From positions 3,109,201-3,173,200 of the forward strand of contig OW203984.1 of assembly GCA_934047225.1 (NCBI GenBank): a stretch of 64,000 nt of DNA, written 5' to 3'. This document shows, one piece after another, positions 21,396 to 32,255 of the stretch. The notes under the pieces were generated by a model that was given only the letters and a program-made list of their open reading frames with translations, searched no databases and was not told the origin of the DNA. Numbering within the stretch: position 1 is the first letter of the stretch; each line of letters opens with the position of its first letter. Source of the stretch: Ypsolopha sequella (taxonomy: Eukaryota > Arthropoda > Insecta > Lepidoptera > Ypsolophidae). The translations under genes were made by a program, and so were the position numbers.

Positions 21396-22059
21396 AATCC
21401 ATTTCCTTAATTTAATACATTTCCTTAGGTCCGAAACGCTATCACATCGAACAAACCTTTTATAAATTTGAATAATAATAATAATAGACGTTTATTTCTA
21501 TATGAAAATATTTGGTACATACAAATATTTCTGAGAAACTGTAATGCAGTTTGTAGGCAGAAAAAACTCTGTTTTATTAAGTCTTACGAATAACAAAAAA
21601 AAAAAAAAATTAAAAGTTCAATTTAACCTAACAATTAAATTTGCTTACACAAAAATAAAAGATAATTATTTTATCTACACTTAAATATCATATTTCTGCA
21701 ATATTATTGATTTGAACTTATTTTTAAATATAGAATGGGTTACATTACATTCTGAGAAGCCAACAGGCAAGGCGTTAAATATTTTTGGTACTAAAATATT
21801 TATCTGTTCTTTGACTATAATAGTTTTTGAATTTATAAATTTGGAAGGCATTTCTGGCGACTTTTCTAGTGTAATTTTTGTGATTCACAGGATTCTTATA
21901 CTGATTATCAGGACCAAAATTTTCATTAGCTATCAAAAATTTTTCATTTTCATTGAAAATGCGTGGTGTATTTGTAATTTTAATCTAATCGAATTTCTCT
22001 TTTTGACTTAATTTTCATTTTGAAGCCCAATTATTTAATTTACCTATTTATAATAATCA
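21396..22059. other. spacer of the long inverted repeat, no recognised gene
   Basis: AT-rich, with an A-run near 21596-21610. A 99-codon plus-strand frame at 21712-22011 is compositionally AT-driven and has no domain. Confidence 0.4.
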
Positions 22060-22210
22060 ATCAATTCTTCAAGGCCGTTTTCGGTCACAGCGACTGTCAC
22101 TGCTGAGAGCGGCGCTGGTGAGCCCTCACGTGGCTGACGTAGACGATTTTTGCAGTGAACGTGCGGCCACATTCACTGCACGTCAGCACCCCTCCAACTA
22201 TATTATAATG
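22060..22210 (-). pseudogene. LINE 3' fragment encoding a C-terminal C2H2 finger, copy 2
   Basis: Minus strand reads [20 protein letters not shown] then [13 protein letters not shown] and a stop; near-identical to 11497-11700. The frame appears to extend upstream through the inverted-repeat arm, but that extension is on the wrong strand for the arm element and is probably chance. Confidence 0.65.
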
Positions 22211-22253
22211 GTGGTCGTTATTTATAATAATATAATATGTATAGATAGATAGA

Positions 22254-22510
22254 TTTGTGCTGGGGGCTCGGTTGGTGATCATTGAACCTTGTTCCTGGTC
22301 CCTGGCCGGGTCTCCGGTGTGGGTTCGGGCGGCTGATTGGATTTTACCTTGTATAATATATATTTTACCTATCATTTTAATCGTAAATATATTGCTACAT
22401 AAATTAAATAAACCTTTAATTTAGTTCATGTACATTTATTATTTTATTACATATATTTTTTTATAAGATTAAATTTTGACTTGTGAAACGTGTATTTTAT
22501 ATACCTACTA
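22254..22510 (+). repeat. right arm of the long inverted repeat
   Basis: Reverse complement of 21112-21395: shared GGGGGCTCGGTTGGTGATCA and CATTTTAATCGTAAATATAT. The inner 200 bp are nearly identical between the arms; the outer end diverges. Confidence 0.85.
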
Positions 22511-22724
22511 AAAAAAAACACCAACAACATCACACAACCACCTAACCACCATCATCCATCATCCAAGAAGAGCAGTGATTAAATAATATCAAAAATAACC
22601 AACATCATTTTTAGAGAAATCTACTTTATTATTTTTTAGAAAATAGTTTAAAACTAAAATTATTTACAAGTTTTACTTTTTATTTTTTATTATGATACCT
22701 AAATTATATGTCACAAAATTTTTT

Positions 22725-22775
22725 TTACATTCGACTGATGACGGCCCCATACCGAGGGCCGAAATATATCGAGTT
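22725..22775 (+). other. hammerhead-ribozyme-like motif
   Basis: CTGATGA, then CGGCCC, a short loop, GGGCC, then GAAA, inside TTCGA..CGAG flanks that could form a short stem I. One extra base lies between CTGATGA and the perfect part of stem II, so activity is uncertain. The sequence ends downstream in a (TTTGAA)n tail at 22868-22891. Confidence 0.4.
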
Positions 22776-23160
22776 ATAATTTTTTTTAATTGTTTTAATA
22801 ACACTACTAATCAAAAGCTCGTAAAAGTTAAATATAATATATTTATAAATACTTTGCAAAATAATCTATTTGAATTTGAATTTGAATTTGATATAAAATA
22901 TATGTGATATCTTTTCTATATATTATTGAATCCAGTATTTGCTTCAACTGTACATCAGTTGTGTATGACACTGGCGTTCTAATAATACTTGATATACTGA
23001 TGTGATGTGATGACCCTCATTGTAAGGTCACGGGTTAGGTTTGAGGTTGAGGTTAAAACGAGGTGGGTGGTAACGAGGTACAGTTAACCAAATAGATATG
23101 TATCTAGCAGCACAAACATTTTGATCCTAAGACCTAAAAGTGACATGAGATGAGGAATAC
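22776..23160. other. retroelement 3' tail then unrecognised sequence
   Basis: 22850-22891 reads TTTGCAAAATAATCTATTTG then repeated AATTTG, matching the complement of the tail at 21112-21145. The remainder is not recognised. Confidence 0.45.
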
Positions 23161-23162
23161 TG

Positions 23163-23590
23163 GGCGCACCGAGCGTTTGCCTTTGTCTCTGTCTTTTTCT
23201 TTACGTATAAAGAGTAAAGGAAATAACCAAACTTTAGCACTTTTTCAATGTTTTTCGTTGTTGTTTTCATCATATTGTTCTTAAATAAAAACTATCGTGT
23301 ATAAACGCTCCAGTCGTCTATGAACTTTATTTTAGTAAATGAATCATAATATCAAATTATTTATTTATATAAAAAAGTAGGGAAATAGAGGAAAAAATTA
23401 CTCGACAAGAGGTAACTTTGCGAATTTATTCTATCGAGCCAACTTTATCAAATTGTGTTTCTATCGTGTATACAGTCTAGTGTATTATCCCCAATAATAC
23501 CAATATATTTCCCTAGATTTTAATTTAATTGTTTACTACTTCAAACAAGGGTTATAAAAACGTGTATGTATGTGTGAAAAGCTCGGTGCG
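23163..23590. repeat. possible MITE with GCGCACCGAGC inverted ends
   Basis: GCGCACCGAGC at about 23163-23173 and its complement at about 23580-23590; interior has ATCGTGTATA twice. No target duplication seen. Confidence 0.4.
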
Positions 23591-23759
23591 CTCTTAATAC
23601 ATACATACAATATATACATACCATACACGCCCGTTGTTTAGTGTGTGGTTCTACCACGATTAGCCAAAAACTAGAAATTTTCGAACGAGGAAGTAAAGCA
23701 GGCTAATCTATCTGGGTTGTCTATTTACGCGCGATGAAAAGTGTGACGGTGAAATTTAA

Positions 23760-24242
23760 CCCTTAAATGCATCCTGTTGCCAAATGGCAACATGTTATTT
23801 TATTTTTTATTTTTCTTGTGTAACTGTTTTATTCCTACGTATATTTTTCTTCCCGCAAGACTATTGTATGAAAAATAATTACGGAATAAAATAAAAATAT
23901 GTAAAATTTAGTTTCATTTGCTTTTTTTTAATGTATACAAACATAATTTTGCAGTTGTAAAAAAATGGTCCCAATCTGAAAATTTCAAAATTTCATTCTT
24001 TTGTTTTATTAAATAGGATTTTTGTAAACTAGTGTTAAATGACTGTACTAACTGATAAAAAACAAAAATGAAAAAGTAAACAATTTTTATACTAATTTGA
24101 AAAAAAAAATGTCTTTCTGATTTTATACCATTTTACCCCCTTAAAAACGAAAATTTTTTTTTTTATTTTCCCCATAATTTTGCACCACTTCTCTATCATA
24201 TATCCCACTTTCATTTAAAAGAAAAAATCATGCATTTAAGGG
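23760..24242. mobile_element. piggyBac-like MITE (CCCTTAAATGCAT ends, TTAA)
   Basis: TTAA at 23756-23759 and 24243-24246; perfect 13-bp inverted ends CCCTTAAATGCAT and ATGCATTTAAGGG. The CCC start plus TTAA is the piggyBac superfamily signature. 483 bp, no transposase. Confidence 0.92.
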
Positions 24243-24246
24243 TTAA

Positions 24247-24574
24247 AGAAGACTGAATGCGGGAAATAAAGTGAACGGAGCCCTGCACTCTTCTATGGGC
24301 AGCCAAAATATGGCCGCATAAGCACGATTGGCCATTCATAATGGAGTGTTGGCTCCTACCCTTACTCGTATGTATGGCAGGGAATGTTGGGTATGGCAAG
24401 ATAAACATCAAAATAGAGTGAATGCAGTGGAAAATATTGACATACGGGATCGTTGCGCCCTGAAAGCAGATGTAGAGAATAAAATGGAAAAAGGAATACC
24501 TTGATGGTTTGGACAAGTAGAGAGGATTAATAAAAGTAGAGAGACGAAAAAAATGTATGGCAAGCAAGTTCTGC
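24247..24574 (+). pseudogene. RTE-like LINE reverse transcriptase C-terminus (fragment)
   Basis: The plus frame includes GVLAPTLTRMYGRECWVWQD, then RVNAVENIDIRDRC, then WFGQVERINKSRETKKMYGK. This is the C-terminal signature of RTE-type reverse transcriptases (YGAECW.., RWFGHVERM). In-frame stops break it. It is cut on the left by the piggyBac MITE and on the right by an M-family MITE. RTE tails elsewhere in the window (27397-27789) carry the same GVLRWFGHVE coding end. Confidence 0.75.
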
Positions 24575-24646
24575 GGGTCTACCGCGTAATTCTTATTTGT
24601 ATCAACTTCAAGCAAATGCATGCGAAATTCAACGCGTGCAAAAGAG
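24575..24646 (+). mobile_element. MITE family M, copy 3 (left half only)
   Basis: GGGTCTACCGCGTAATTCTT through GCGTGCAAAAGAG, then breaks off; abuts the RTE coding fragment. Confidence 0.75.
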
Positions 24647-25528
24647 TAACCATAGCATCTTTAAAAGAAGAAAAATACATAGTAATCTACATGATACAGT
24701 GATGTGGTTTTTTCTGAATTTTATTTTAATATACAGAAGTGAAGCAAGAAAATTGTAAGTTTACCCTTATCTCTCGATTTTTTGTCCACTTGTAACAATA
24801 TAACTGCTACAATTTTTATCGAAACAGTATAAAAATTTATAAACTTCTAGACAAAATAATATTAAATGATATGGTTTTCTCAGTTCTTGGAAATAAATTT
24901 TATTTTAGATAAAATAAATTAAAAACACACTATTTTCGTTTACTTATGAAAACTTTAAGTTCTGACAGCACTAAAACTAAAATTCAAGTTGAAATATGCA
25001 TACAAACCAGGATCTCTGACGTGCTTATTCATAAGTTAAACTTAAATATGCATACAAACCAGGATCTGTTATGTGCTTATTTTTAAGTTCAGACTTTAAG
25101 ACTTAAAATTACGCGATAAATAAACCTCCTCATTGAAATTTGCCTTATAGTGGAAAAGGAAATTGTACAAGTAATTTAATTATATCTCGTCTTTTCAATG
25201 GTAGAACTAAAGTTGGTATACATAGAGCATCATACGGATTGCGGCTCAACCTCCGAATCCACTCATTGAACGACGAGGTCGCGCAACGCACTGGTAGAGA
25301 AAGTTGCCAATCGTCGCTTGCTGTTACAGCATACTTGCTTTACGGTATTTTATATCTTATTGCCATGGCTTTAGGTACCAAAAGCAGATTAGTTTAAACC
25401 ACAATGGTGTCGTTTGTCGTAAAACAAATGTGTTATTGATGGATGGGTTCCTTAATTTGTTGTTCACAAACTTGGTTTATAAAGGTCAGTCTCTGAATTG
25501 ACAAAACCGCTAATATTTGTGTCGATTC
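24647..25528. other. no recognised gene; 48-bp direct repeat inside
   Basis: AAATATGCATACAAACCAGG occurs twice about 48 bp apart near 24992-25068, followed each time by GATCT..GTGCTTATT. A family W remnant (GACAGCACTAAAACTAAAAT) is at 24963-24983. An 85-codon frame at 25140 has no recognisable domain. Confidence 0.45.
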
Positions 25529-25947
25529 GGTGTAATACCACCAAAATTGACACTTTTGAAGTTATTTATCTGCTGTTCAAAAGAAGTCTCAAGTTAAATA
25601 AATTAGTACAACAATTTTGAAACCTTTTTCTAGATTTTGGTCTATCAGAAACGCGATTGGAGGAATTTCACTTGATTGAAATAATTATTAAAATGAGGTC
25701 CAAATTTACACTTTTTTTGATATTTTGACAAATCGCGATACCATACAGACTTCAAAAATGTTTATTTAGATGGGTTTTAATTTACAATAAATAAATTACT
25801 GGTTATGGAAATTTTCATAGTTATTTTAGTTAATTATGTATTAATTTAAAACTGACTTTTTGACAATTTTCCTCGATTCCGTTCCTCTCGCACTGCGGGT
25901 CTTTCCGCCTGGAGTAACGGGGACCTTTGCACGGACGATATATCACC
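25529..25947 (+). mobile_element. Y-type element, solo copy
   Basis: Related to 32746-33275 and 38174-38591: shared GAAACGCGATTGGA, GAGGTCC, ACCGACTTTTTG-like and TTCCNCGAATCC-like blocks and GGAGTAAC. TTAA is kept on the right (25948-25951) only. Confidence 0.65.
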
Positions 25948-26190
25948 TTAACTTATTTGACAGGACGAACCTTATTTTAAGCTTCCAGTCTTTTACTTTT
26001 CGATACAGAAAGAAAAAGACAACGCTTAAATAGAGTTTAGTGTTGTCAAATAAGTAATACGTGTTACACCGACATTTTAAAATTCAATACACCGTAACTT
26101 GAAATGTGAATTTCTCGTCTGTGGTACAGTGATTTGTACATTATCATATCCATTGTCAGATGAAGCACGCTTATTTCTGTTTGGCCTTAA

Positions 26191-26699
26191 GTGGATGGCA
26201 TACCCTAGCAACTTTTTTTATTACCCGTCCAGCACAACAGGTCTAATGGCAAAGACTTTATTTGCTTTTCATAGAGGCGATTATATGTTGGTTCTTTGGC
26301 CTCTTTTTCTTGGACGCGCTAGAGAGTCTAAGTAGAGACCACGGAGCGAAACAACAAATTGGTGTGTTTTTAGCTAATACTGAAATATTTTGTAGGGAAA
26401 AAAATATTGAATTTAGGTGATATACCCTCATATTTCTATTACCTATTTTATGAAAGAAAAATAAAGTTGATCTTTTAACCGCGTTGTTGAAGCGAACGTT
26501 TGAAAACCAAAAAAACAGAGGGTGCAAAACATATTTTTTTGACAAAAGTATAAATCTTAGTACATTGTTTATACGTAGGATCCCTAGAGAAAAGATTAAT
26601 AAATCAAATATATTTTTTTCAATACAGGGATAGTCTGAATTTCTTCAAACGAATCTTAGATAGCCTGGGGTTGGTCATGCTCTAGGCTCAGGTACAGTC
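26191..26699 (+). mobile_element. TTAA-flanked element family V, copy 2
   Basis: TTAA at 26187-26190 and 26700-26703. Collinear with 20669-21103 but ~75 bp longer near 26480-26545. Confidence 0.85.
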
Positions 26700-26874
26700 T
26701 TAAAGTAAGACAGTGGATAATATGTTTTTATTAAATATTCAGCGATGGTAGATAAGATGACATGTGTTGTTGTAATGTTTAAAATTAGTTTAGGTGTTAG
26801 AGTTGCTGTTCTGGTGAAGGCGACATGGTCGCACTTGTATGTACGAAGCCTTTAATAAAAAACGAAAAATAAAT

Positions 26875-26946
26875 TTTGAATTTAAGTGTTCTGTTTCGAT
26901 TAATTAAAAAAAGGCAGATTTTCACAATCCGGCTGCTAAACGGCTC
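26875..26946 (+). repeat. single arm of the 17164-type fold-back element
   Basis: TTTTGAATTTAAGTGTTCTG through CGGCTC, identical layout to the right arm of 17164-17509, ending at TTAA 26947-26950 shared with the next element. The left side is lost. Confidence 0.7.
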
Positions 26947-26950
26947 TTAA

Positions 26951-27303
26951 GAGGCCCGCGGAGCAACCTTATTTCATACATACGAAATACTAAAACCATT
27001 TGTAAATCATTCTTAGGATATTGTGTGTTTATTCCGTTTGGACTACACAATATCTACGTTCCCAAATATATATTTTGCAAAGACACTGATTTAAAGACGA
27101 CTTATGAGCAAATAAAAATTTCCATAGAAAGCTTATTTTTCTCATATTTTATGTTTCAATCATTGTTCTTATTTAACATATATTTGGGAACCTAGGTATT
27201 CTGTAATGCAAACGAAATAAATACACACTACCTTAAGAATATCTATGATTTACAAATGGTTTTGGTATTTGTTTGTATGAACTAGGATTGCTCCGCAGGC
27301 CTC
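26951..27303. mobile_element. TTAA-flanked MITE family T, copy 2 (full palindrome)
   Basis: TTAA at 26947-26950 and 27304-27307. Inverted ends GAGGCCCGCGGAGCAACC and GGATTGCTCCGCAGGCCTC; the whole 353 bp is an imperfect palindrome. Confidence 0.88.
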
Positions 27304-27396
27304 TTAAGAAGTCTAAAAAACTGACCCCGAAGTCGAATTTGTAGACTATAGCGGTTCTTAGCTTTCATCATACTAAACAACTATCCCAAAGAAAAA

Positions 27397-27789
27397 GGAG
27401 TGCTTCGGTGGTTTGGACATGTAGAAACGATGAATGAAAGTAGAGTGACGAAAGAAATTTATGGTGCGCAAGTGGAAAGTTTTAGGTGGTAGAGCTGATG
27501 CCGGGCTCGACTGTGGAGGTACCACCATCTTACTTGGAAACCCCCTTGAAGAAATTCGGGGCAGAGTAAGTGGACAGCCCACAGGCAAAAAACCAGGAGC
27601 CCCACCATGCCTGGGACCGATAGATGGCCGTATATCCATCCCTTACATGGAACAGACTGGTGACGGGCAGCCCGCCCGCCCAGCGTGTGTGAGTATGGGC
27701 AATTCTTCTAGGATGACAATCAGGAGTGGAGAAGTCCTGTAAACGCTTATGTCCAGCAGTGGACGAGCTAGGCTGATGGATGGATGGAG
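27397..27789 (+). mobile_element. RTE-like LINE 3' end with last RT codons, copy 3
   Basis: Begins in coding sequence (GVLRWFGHVETMNESRVTKE, then IYGAQV..), passes a stop, then the shared 3' tail ending GCTGATGGATGGATGG. This copy links the coding end directly to the tail without an M-family MITE. Confidence 0.78.
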
Positions 27790-27799
27790 TGGAAAGTAA

Positions 27800-27905
27800 A
27801 GCTCGATCAGTAGAGGCGGAATAGGTGTTTCAGGATCGTAGCAGATGGAAATCTGTAGTCTCTGCCTACCCCTCTGGGAGACAGGCTTGAATATATGAAT
27901 GTATG
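27800..27905 (+). repeat. LINE-derived tail (GTTTCAGGATCGTAGCAGAT type)
   Basis: GGTGTTTCAGGATCGTAGC, GATGGAAATC, CTCTGCCTACCCCTCTGG, then an ATGTATGTA end. Related pieces at 46545-46640 (inverted), 54238-54320 and 56600-56650. Confidence 0.6.
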
Positions 27906-28254
27906 TATTATTATATTTAGCACAATGCTAGTGGAAGTTTTACCAACATCACAACAACAGCATCTTGTGACTAATATTGATATATCTGTGTCAATTAGAT
28001 AACGGCAATCAATCACCAGATATCTTAAAAATGCAATGGACAAAGATTAGATAATAATGCTTGTAATGCAATAGATAAAGATTAGATACGAAAGATTTTC
28101 AATGTACTATTCTAATTCCTCGAGGTAATAAAATTAAAGCTTTTTAACGCAACAATAAAAAGCTGTATAGAAAGGCTGCTACAACTAGGGTTGCCAACTC
28201 TCGAAAGAACGAACCCGGGAGATTTGAACAAATCGGTGGGCAATATAAAAGATT

Positions 28255-28726
28255 TTTTTAAATTTTTTTTTTCAGAGAGTGTACGCCATTTAGGACATGG
28301 TTTTCATTATTTTGGTATATAATTTTACCATTATTTTTTCATGATTTTTTTTAAGAATTGCCCGATGACCTTGTCACTTGAGAATTTAAGACATTATACT
28401 GATTGTGATGTAAGATTGCTTTAAAAAAAAAAGTGGTCTGTCTCTGTCTGTCTACTCATCTGTCATCTAGCTGTCAAATTAGTCTGAAGCAAATTATTAT
28501 AAATATATCTTGATAACAAAGGACACATTTCTAAACAAAACAGCCATTACTCAAGTGACGTCACACGAGGACAAATGGAAGTTGCAGCCTTTTCGTAACA
28601 ATATTCATCATCATGAGGTTTTTTAGACCAAAACTTCGAAAATACGGCTTATTAAACCTAAATCTCGAAATGGTTTTCAGATTAACACAGCTTAACATAA
28701 TTTGATTTATGCCAATTTAGCCAAGA
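28255..28726 (+). mobile_element. non-autonomous element family E, copy 2
   Basis: Same marks as 4639-5117 in opposite orientation, including CAAGTGACGTCACACGAGG and ATTCATCATCATGAGGTTTT. Confidence 0.72.
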
Positions 28727-28875
28727 CAAACAAGGCAACAACTTGTCTGTGAAGTTTCCCAAACGGAACCCTAAACATAAAATCAGTACAATACCACACG
28801 AGGAATGGCTGCAACATTGTTATTATGAATTTAAAATACATACGTTAGGTGATTCAAAATGCATGATATATTTTT

Positions 28876-30148
28876 AGGGTTCCGTACCTCGAAATGAAAA
28901 AAGAGACCCTTATAGGATTACTTTGTTGTCCGTCTGTCTGTCTGTTTGTCAAGACCCTTTTGCTCGGGCCCCGTATGGGATATCGAGTTTAAACTGATAC
29001 CCTACAGAAGTCTACGGCCGCATGGTGATGTAAGAAAATCAGGCTTTTAAGCCTCAGCTACCTGAGCCTAGAGCATGACCAACTCCAGGCTATCTAGGAT
29101 TCGTTTGAAGAAATTCGGACTCTCCTTAGATTGAAAAAAATATATTTGGTTTATTAATCTTTTCTCTAGGGATCTTACGTATAAACAATGTACTAAGATT
29201 TATACTTTTGTCAAAAAAAAAGTTTTGCACCCTCTTTTTTTTGGTTTTCAAACGTTCGCTTCAAGAACGCGGTTAAGAGATCAACTTGATTTTTTATTCA
29301 TAAAATAGGTAATAGAAATATGAAGGTATATCACCTAAATTCAATATTTTTTTCCCTACAAAATATTTCAGGATTAGCTTAAAACACACCAATTTGTTGT
29401 TTCGCTGCGTGATTACTAGTATTACGCGTCCAAGAAAAAGAGGCCAAAGAGCCAATGTATAATCGCCTCTATGAAAAGCAGATAAAGTCTTTGCCATTAG
29501 ACTTATTGTGCTGGACGGGTAATAAAAAAAGTTGCTAGGGTATGCCATCCTCTTAATTCCATGCGATAGTACTTTTCGTGCCGAGTAAAAAAAGAAGTTT
29601 TGCCGAAGGCGAATGTCGAAAGTTTACATTCCGAGAGTAAGGAAAGCCATTTTGTACTGGGTACAAACGATACTTTTTCTACTACCTTTTAGGTGGAGTA
29701 GACATTAATTCATCATCTGAATTACTTTCTGAAAAATTCGCCCTCATGGTTTCCCCCAAATTTCAAGTCTTTTATAATAAACTTGCCCCGGCTTGAAGTG
29801 TCCAGTATCTTTTTTTTTGGTTCTCAGGTTGAAATTTCATAAAATATTTCGTACTTGCCTGAGAGTCATTTCGCAATCGGGTCCAGGGAGTTCGATTTTC
29901 GAAACTAAATTTGAGTATTTAACGGAACTTTTTACTAAAGGTAGTAGAAAAAAGTTATTGTACTTTACATTATCAATCTCATACAAATTTTGACACTCGC
30001 AATGGAATCAAAATCATAGGGCACTTCCAGTTGACTTAGAAACTTAAAATTTAGTTTACAGGAAAAAACTTAAAATTATTATTCCGTGCCCGTATTTTCT
30101 GGTGATACAGAACCCATTGTGCGCGAGTCCGACTCGCACTTGGCCGGT
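28876..30148 (+). repeat. GGTTCCGTA-type repeat, interrupted by family V element
   Basis: Starts TTAGGGTTCCGTACCTCG with the GTCCGTCTGTCTGTCTG run and ends CGAGTCCGACTCGCACTTGG, the usual two ends of this lepidopteran repeat. A TTAA-flanked V copy sits at 29051-29552. Confidence 0.68.
29051..29552 (-). mobile_element. TTAA-flanked element family V, copy 3
   Basis: TTAA at 29047-29050 and 29553-29556; reverse complement of 26191-26699. Confidence 0.88.
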
Positions 30149-31054
30149 TTTTTCTATAGGTAGTTATTTTATACCAGCAATAAAAATGTGATAAGATTAT
30201 GATAATAAACTAAGTAACAATGGAATAACATTCATGACATTCCATTGTTTCTTAATATCCTAATCATATTTGGTTACTGGTACATATGGAAACAGATTGA
30301 ATAATACTTAATTCAAAACTAGGGCTTGCATAACGGCTATGACGTCATACCTTTTTATTGTGATATGATAACTCAATATTACGATACCAATTTTTTCACT
30401 ACCGAAAAATCACTACTATTATTTTTTACGCTACCTAAACCCAAAACAAAAAGGATTTCTTTGACACGCCGCGAGACCGCGTCCGCGGGTGCCGCCATGC
30501 CGTTACCCGCACTGACCCGCTCTACGATCTACGTTTAAGTTGTAATAATATTACATAAATATATTCTTGTTTATTTTAGTAAGTTAATGTAACTCCTAGA
30601 GAAAGAGCGGGGTTCCTGTACTTCAGTTCCTGTAACTACCACGGGGCCCTGACGTTAATACTTTTAATGTTAAAAAATTTGTAATAAAAAAAAAATATAA
30701 ATATATTATAGTAATATAACAGTGGCGAAAGCTCCATAGAAGCCGATTCCCACCGGCTTACCTTTCAGAAATATCTCCAACTACAACCAACCACTACACA
30801 ATTCATTATTTTAATGTACAATTATTTTTGTGTGCTACTAACTAAGAATAACAAAAAAAAAAAAACGCTGGGGTGAAACGAAAAGCAAATCTTCTGTTAC
30901 ACATGTCATTATTTCAACTCATTGTGGCACGCAGCGCTATGTTTGCACAAAACTGAGAGGTTAGGCCGGTCCATTTTAACTAACCTTGGACCATTGCCAC
31001 GTTGGACACTATTGAGCAGGCTCCCATAGTGAGAAATTTTTGTATCGGCTTAGA
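30149..31054. other. no recognised gene
   Basis: AT-rich, with a short GC-rich piece at 30465-30535 that may be a degraded retroelement end followed by an A-run (30680-30695). No supportable frame. Confidence 0.4.
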
Positions 31055-31062
31055 TACTAGAG

Positions 31063-31592
31063 GTGACAGAGCACCGGGTCTACCGCGTAATTCTGATTTT
31101 CATCAACATCAACTTGAGATTAAAATTTGACGTGCGTGCAAAAGAGATGGCATGTTAGGCGGGCGTCGTCGCACGCACGTAAAATTTCAATCTCAAGTTG
31201 ATGTTGATGAAAATCAGAATCACGCGGTAGACCCGCTGATGCCGGGCTCGACTGTGGAGGTACCACCATCTTACTTGGAGACCCCCTCGAAGTAATTCGG
31301 GGAAGAGTAAGAGGACAGCTCACAGGCAAAAAAAACAGGAGGCCCACCATGCCTGGGACCGATGGATGGCGGTATATCCATCCCTAATAGCCAGGCCTTA
31401 CATGGAACAGACTGGTGACGGGCAGCGGCGTCATTGGTGCGAGGGTTCCGGCACCGCGCTCACCAATCCGCCTGCCCAGCGTGTATGAGTATGGGCAATT
31501 CTTCCAGGATGACCGCCGGGAGTGGCAAAGTCCTGGTAAGGCTTATGTCCAGCAGTGGACGAACTAGGCTGATGAATGATGGTACTTAATGG
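31063..31592 (+). mobile_element. M-family MITE plus RTE-like tail, one insertion (copy 4)
   Basis: M element at 31076-31235, joined at GACCCGCTGATGCCGGGCTC to the RTE tail, which ends near 31592. TACTAGAG borders the whole at 31055-31062 and 31593-31600, so both parts entered together. The junction differs from that of copy 2. Confidence 0.72.
31076..31235 (+). mobile_element. MITE family M, copy 4
   Basis: Inverted ends GGGTCTACCGCGTAATTCTG and CAGAATCACGCGGTAGACCC. Confidence 0.8.
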
Positions 31593-31654
31593 TACTAGAG
31601 ATAGAGGTCTGAAGACAGACATATATGGAACAATTATTATGAAATTATATGTTT

Positions 31655-31860
31655 TTATTGCGAAATCCATCGCTTTGAATACTCTAATTATTATTAGAGT
31701 ATATTACAAACTTGAAATCAATCAGAAACAAATTTAAAGGCACAAATATTTTGAAAAATTTCCTCGGGCCAGGGTTTGAACCTGCTGCGACCTCCTGCTT
31801 CCATGACATGAATTATTATGAGGTCACCATACCTTTGTCTACGGACACATAACAAAGTTT
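31655..31860. repeat. palindromic repeat with tRNA B-box-like sequence
   Basis: GCGAAATCCATCGCTTTG (also near 39692, inverted), an ACTCTAATTATTATTAGAGT palindrome, and CCAGGGTTTGAACCTGCT, which resembles a B box. Boundaries uncertain. Confidence 0.35.
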
Positions 31861-32255
31861 ATAAAGTGTGCCTCGTATACAATGTACAGGTTCCGTCAAC
31901 GTAGATGTGACTGTTTTAAAATACGCTTCTTTTAACACTATACACTTATTTCCAACATGTGACGTCATTGAATATCGTTTTCATAAGATTCTAAAATCAG
32001 GTTGCAATTTTCAAAAGTGGTCTAATCAGATTTTAGTAATTTTAGAATACAGCCGTTTTGGAAAACTCAAATGTAATTTTTTCAGAATTTTACTTTTTTT
32101 TAAAAAATGGCAATTTTTGAAAGTTCATTTCATCTAAAATAATAAAGATATACTAATGTTTAAATGTATTTTTCAGGTTTTCGAGATTACCACTTTTGAA
32201 AATTACCTCCTAAAATAAATTGTCTGTCTACACGCTTATCAGTTTATCACATTAA

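Noticed and set aside
21712..22011. 99-codon plus-strand frame
   Set aside because: Ile/Phe-rich composition expected from AT-rich DNA; lies in the spacer of an inverted repeat.
22097..22375. Possible C2H2 zinc-finger transcription factor gene
   Set aside because: One finger at a protein end, duplicated at 11497-11700 among repeats, fits a LINE RT tail.
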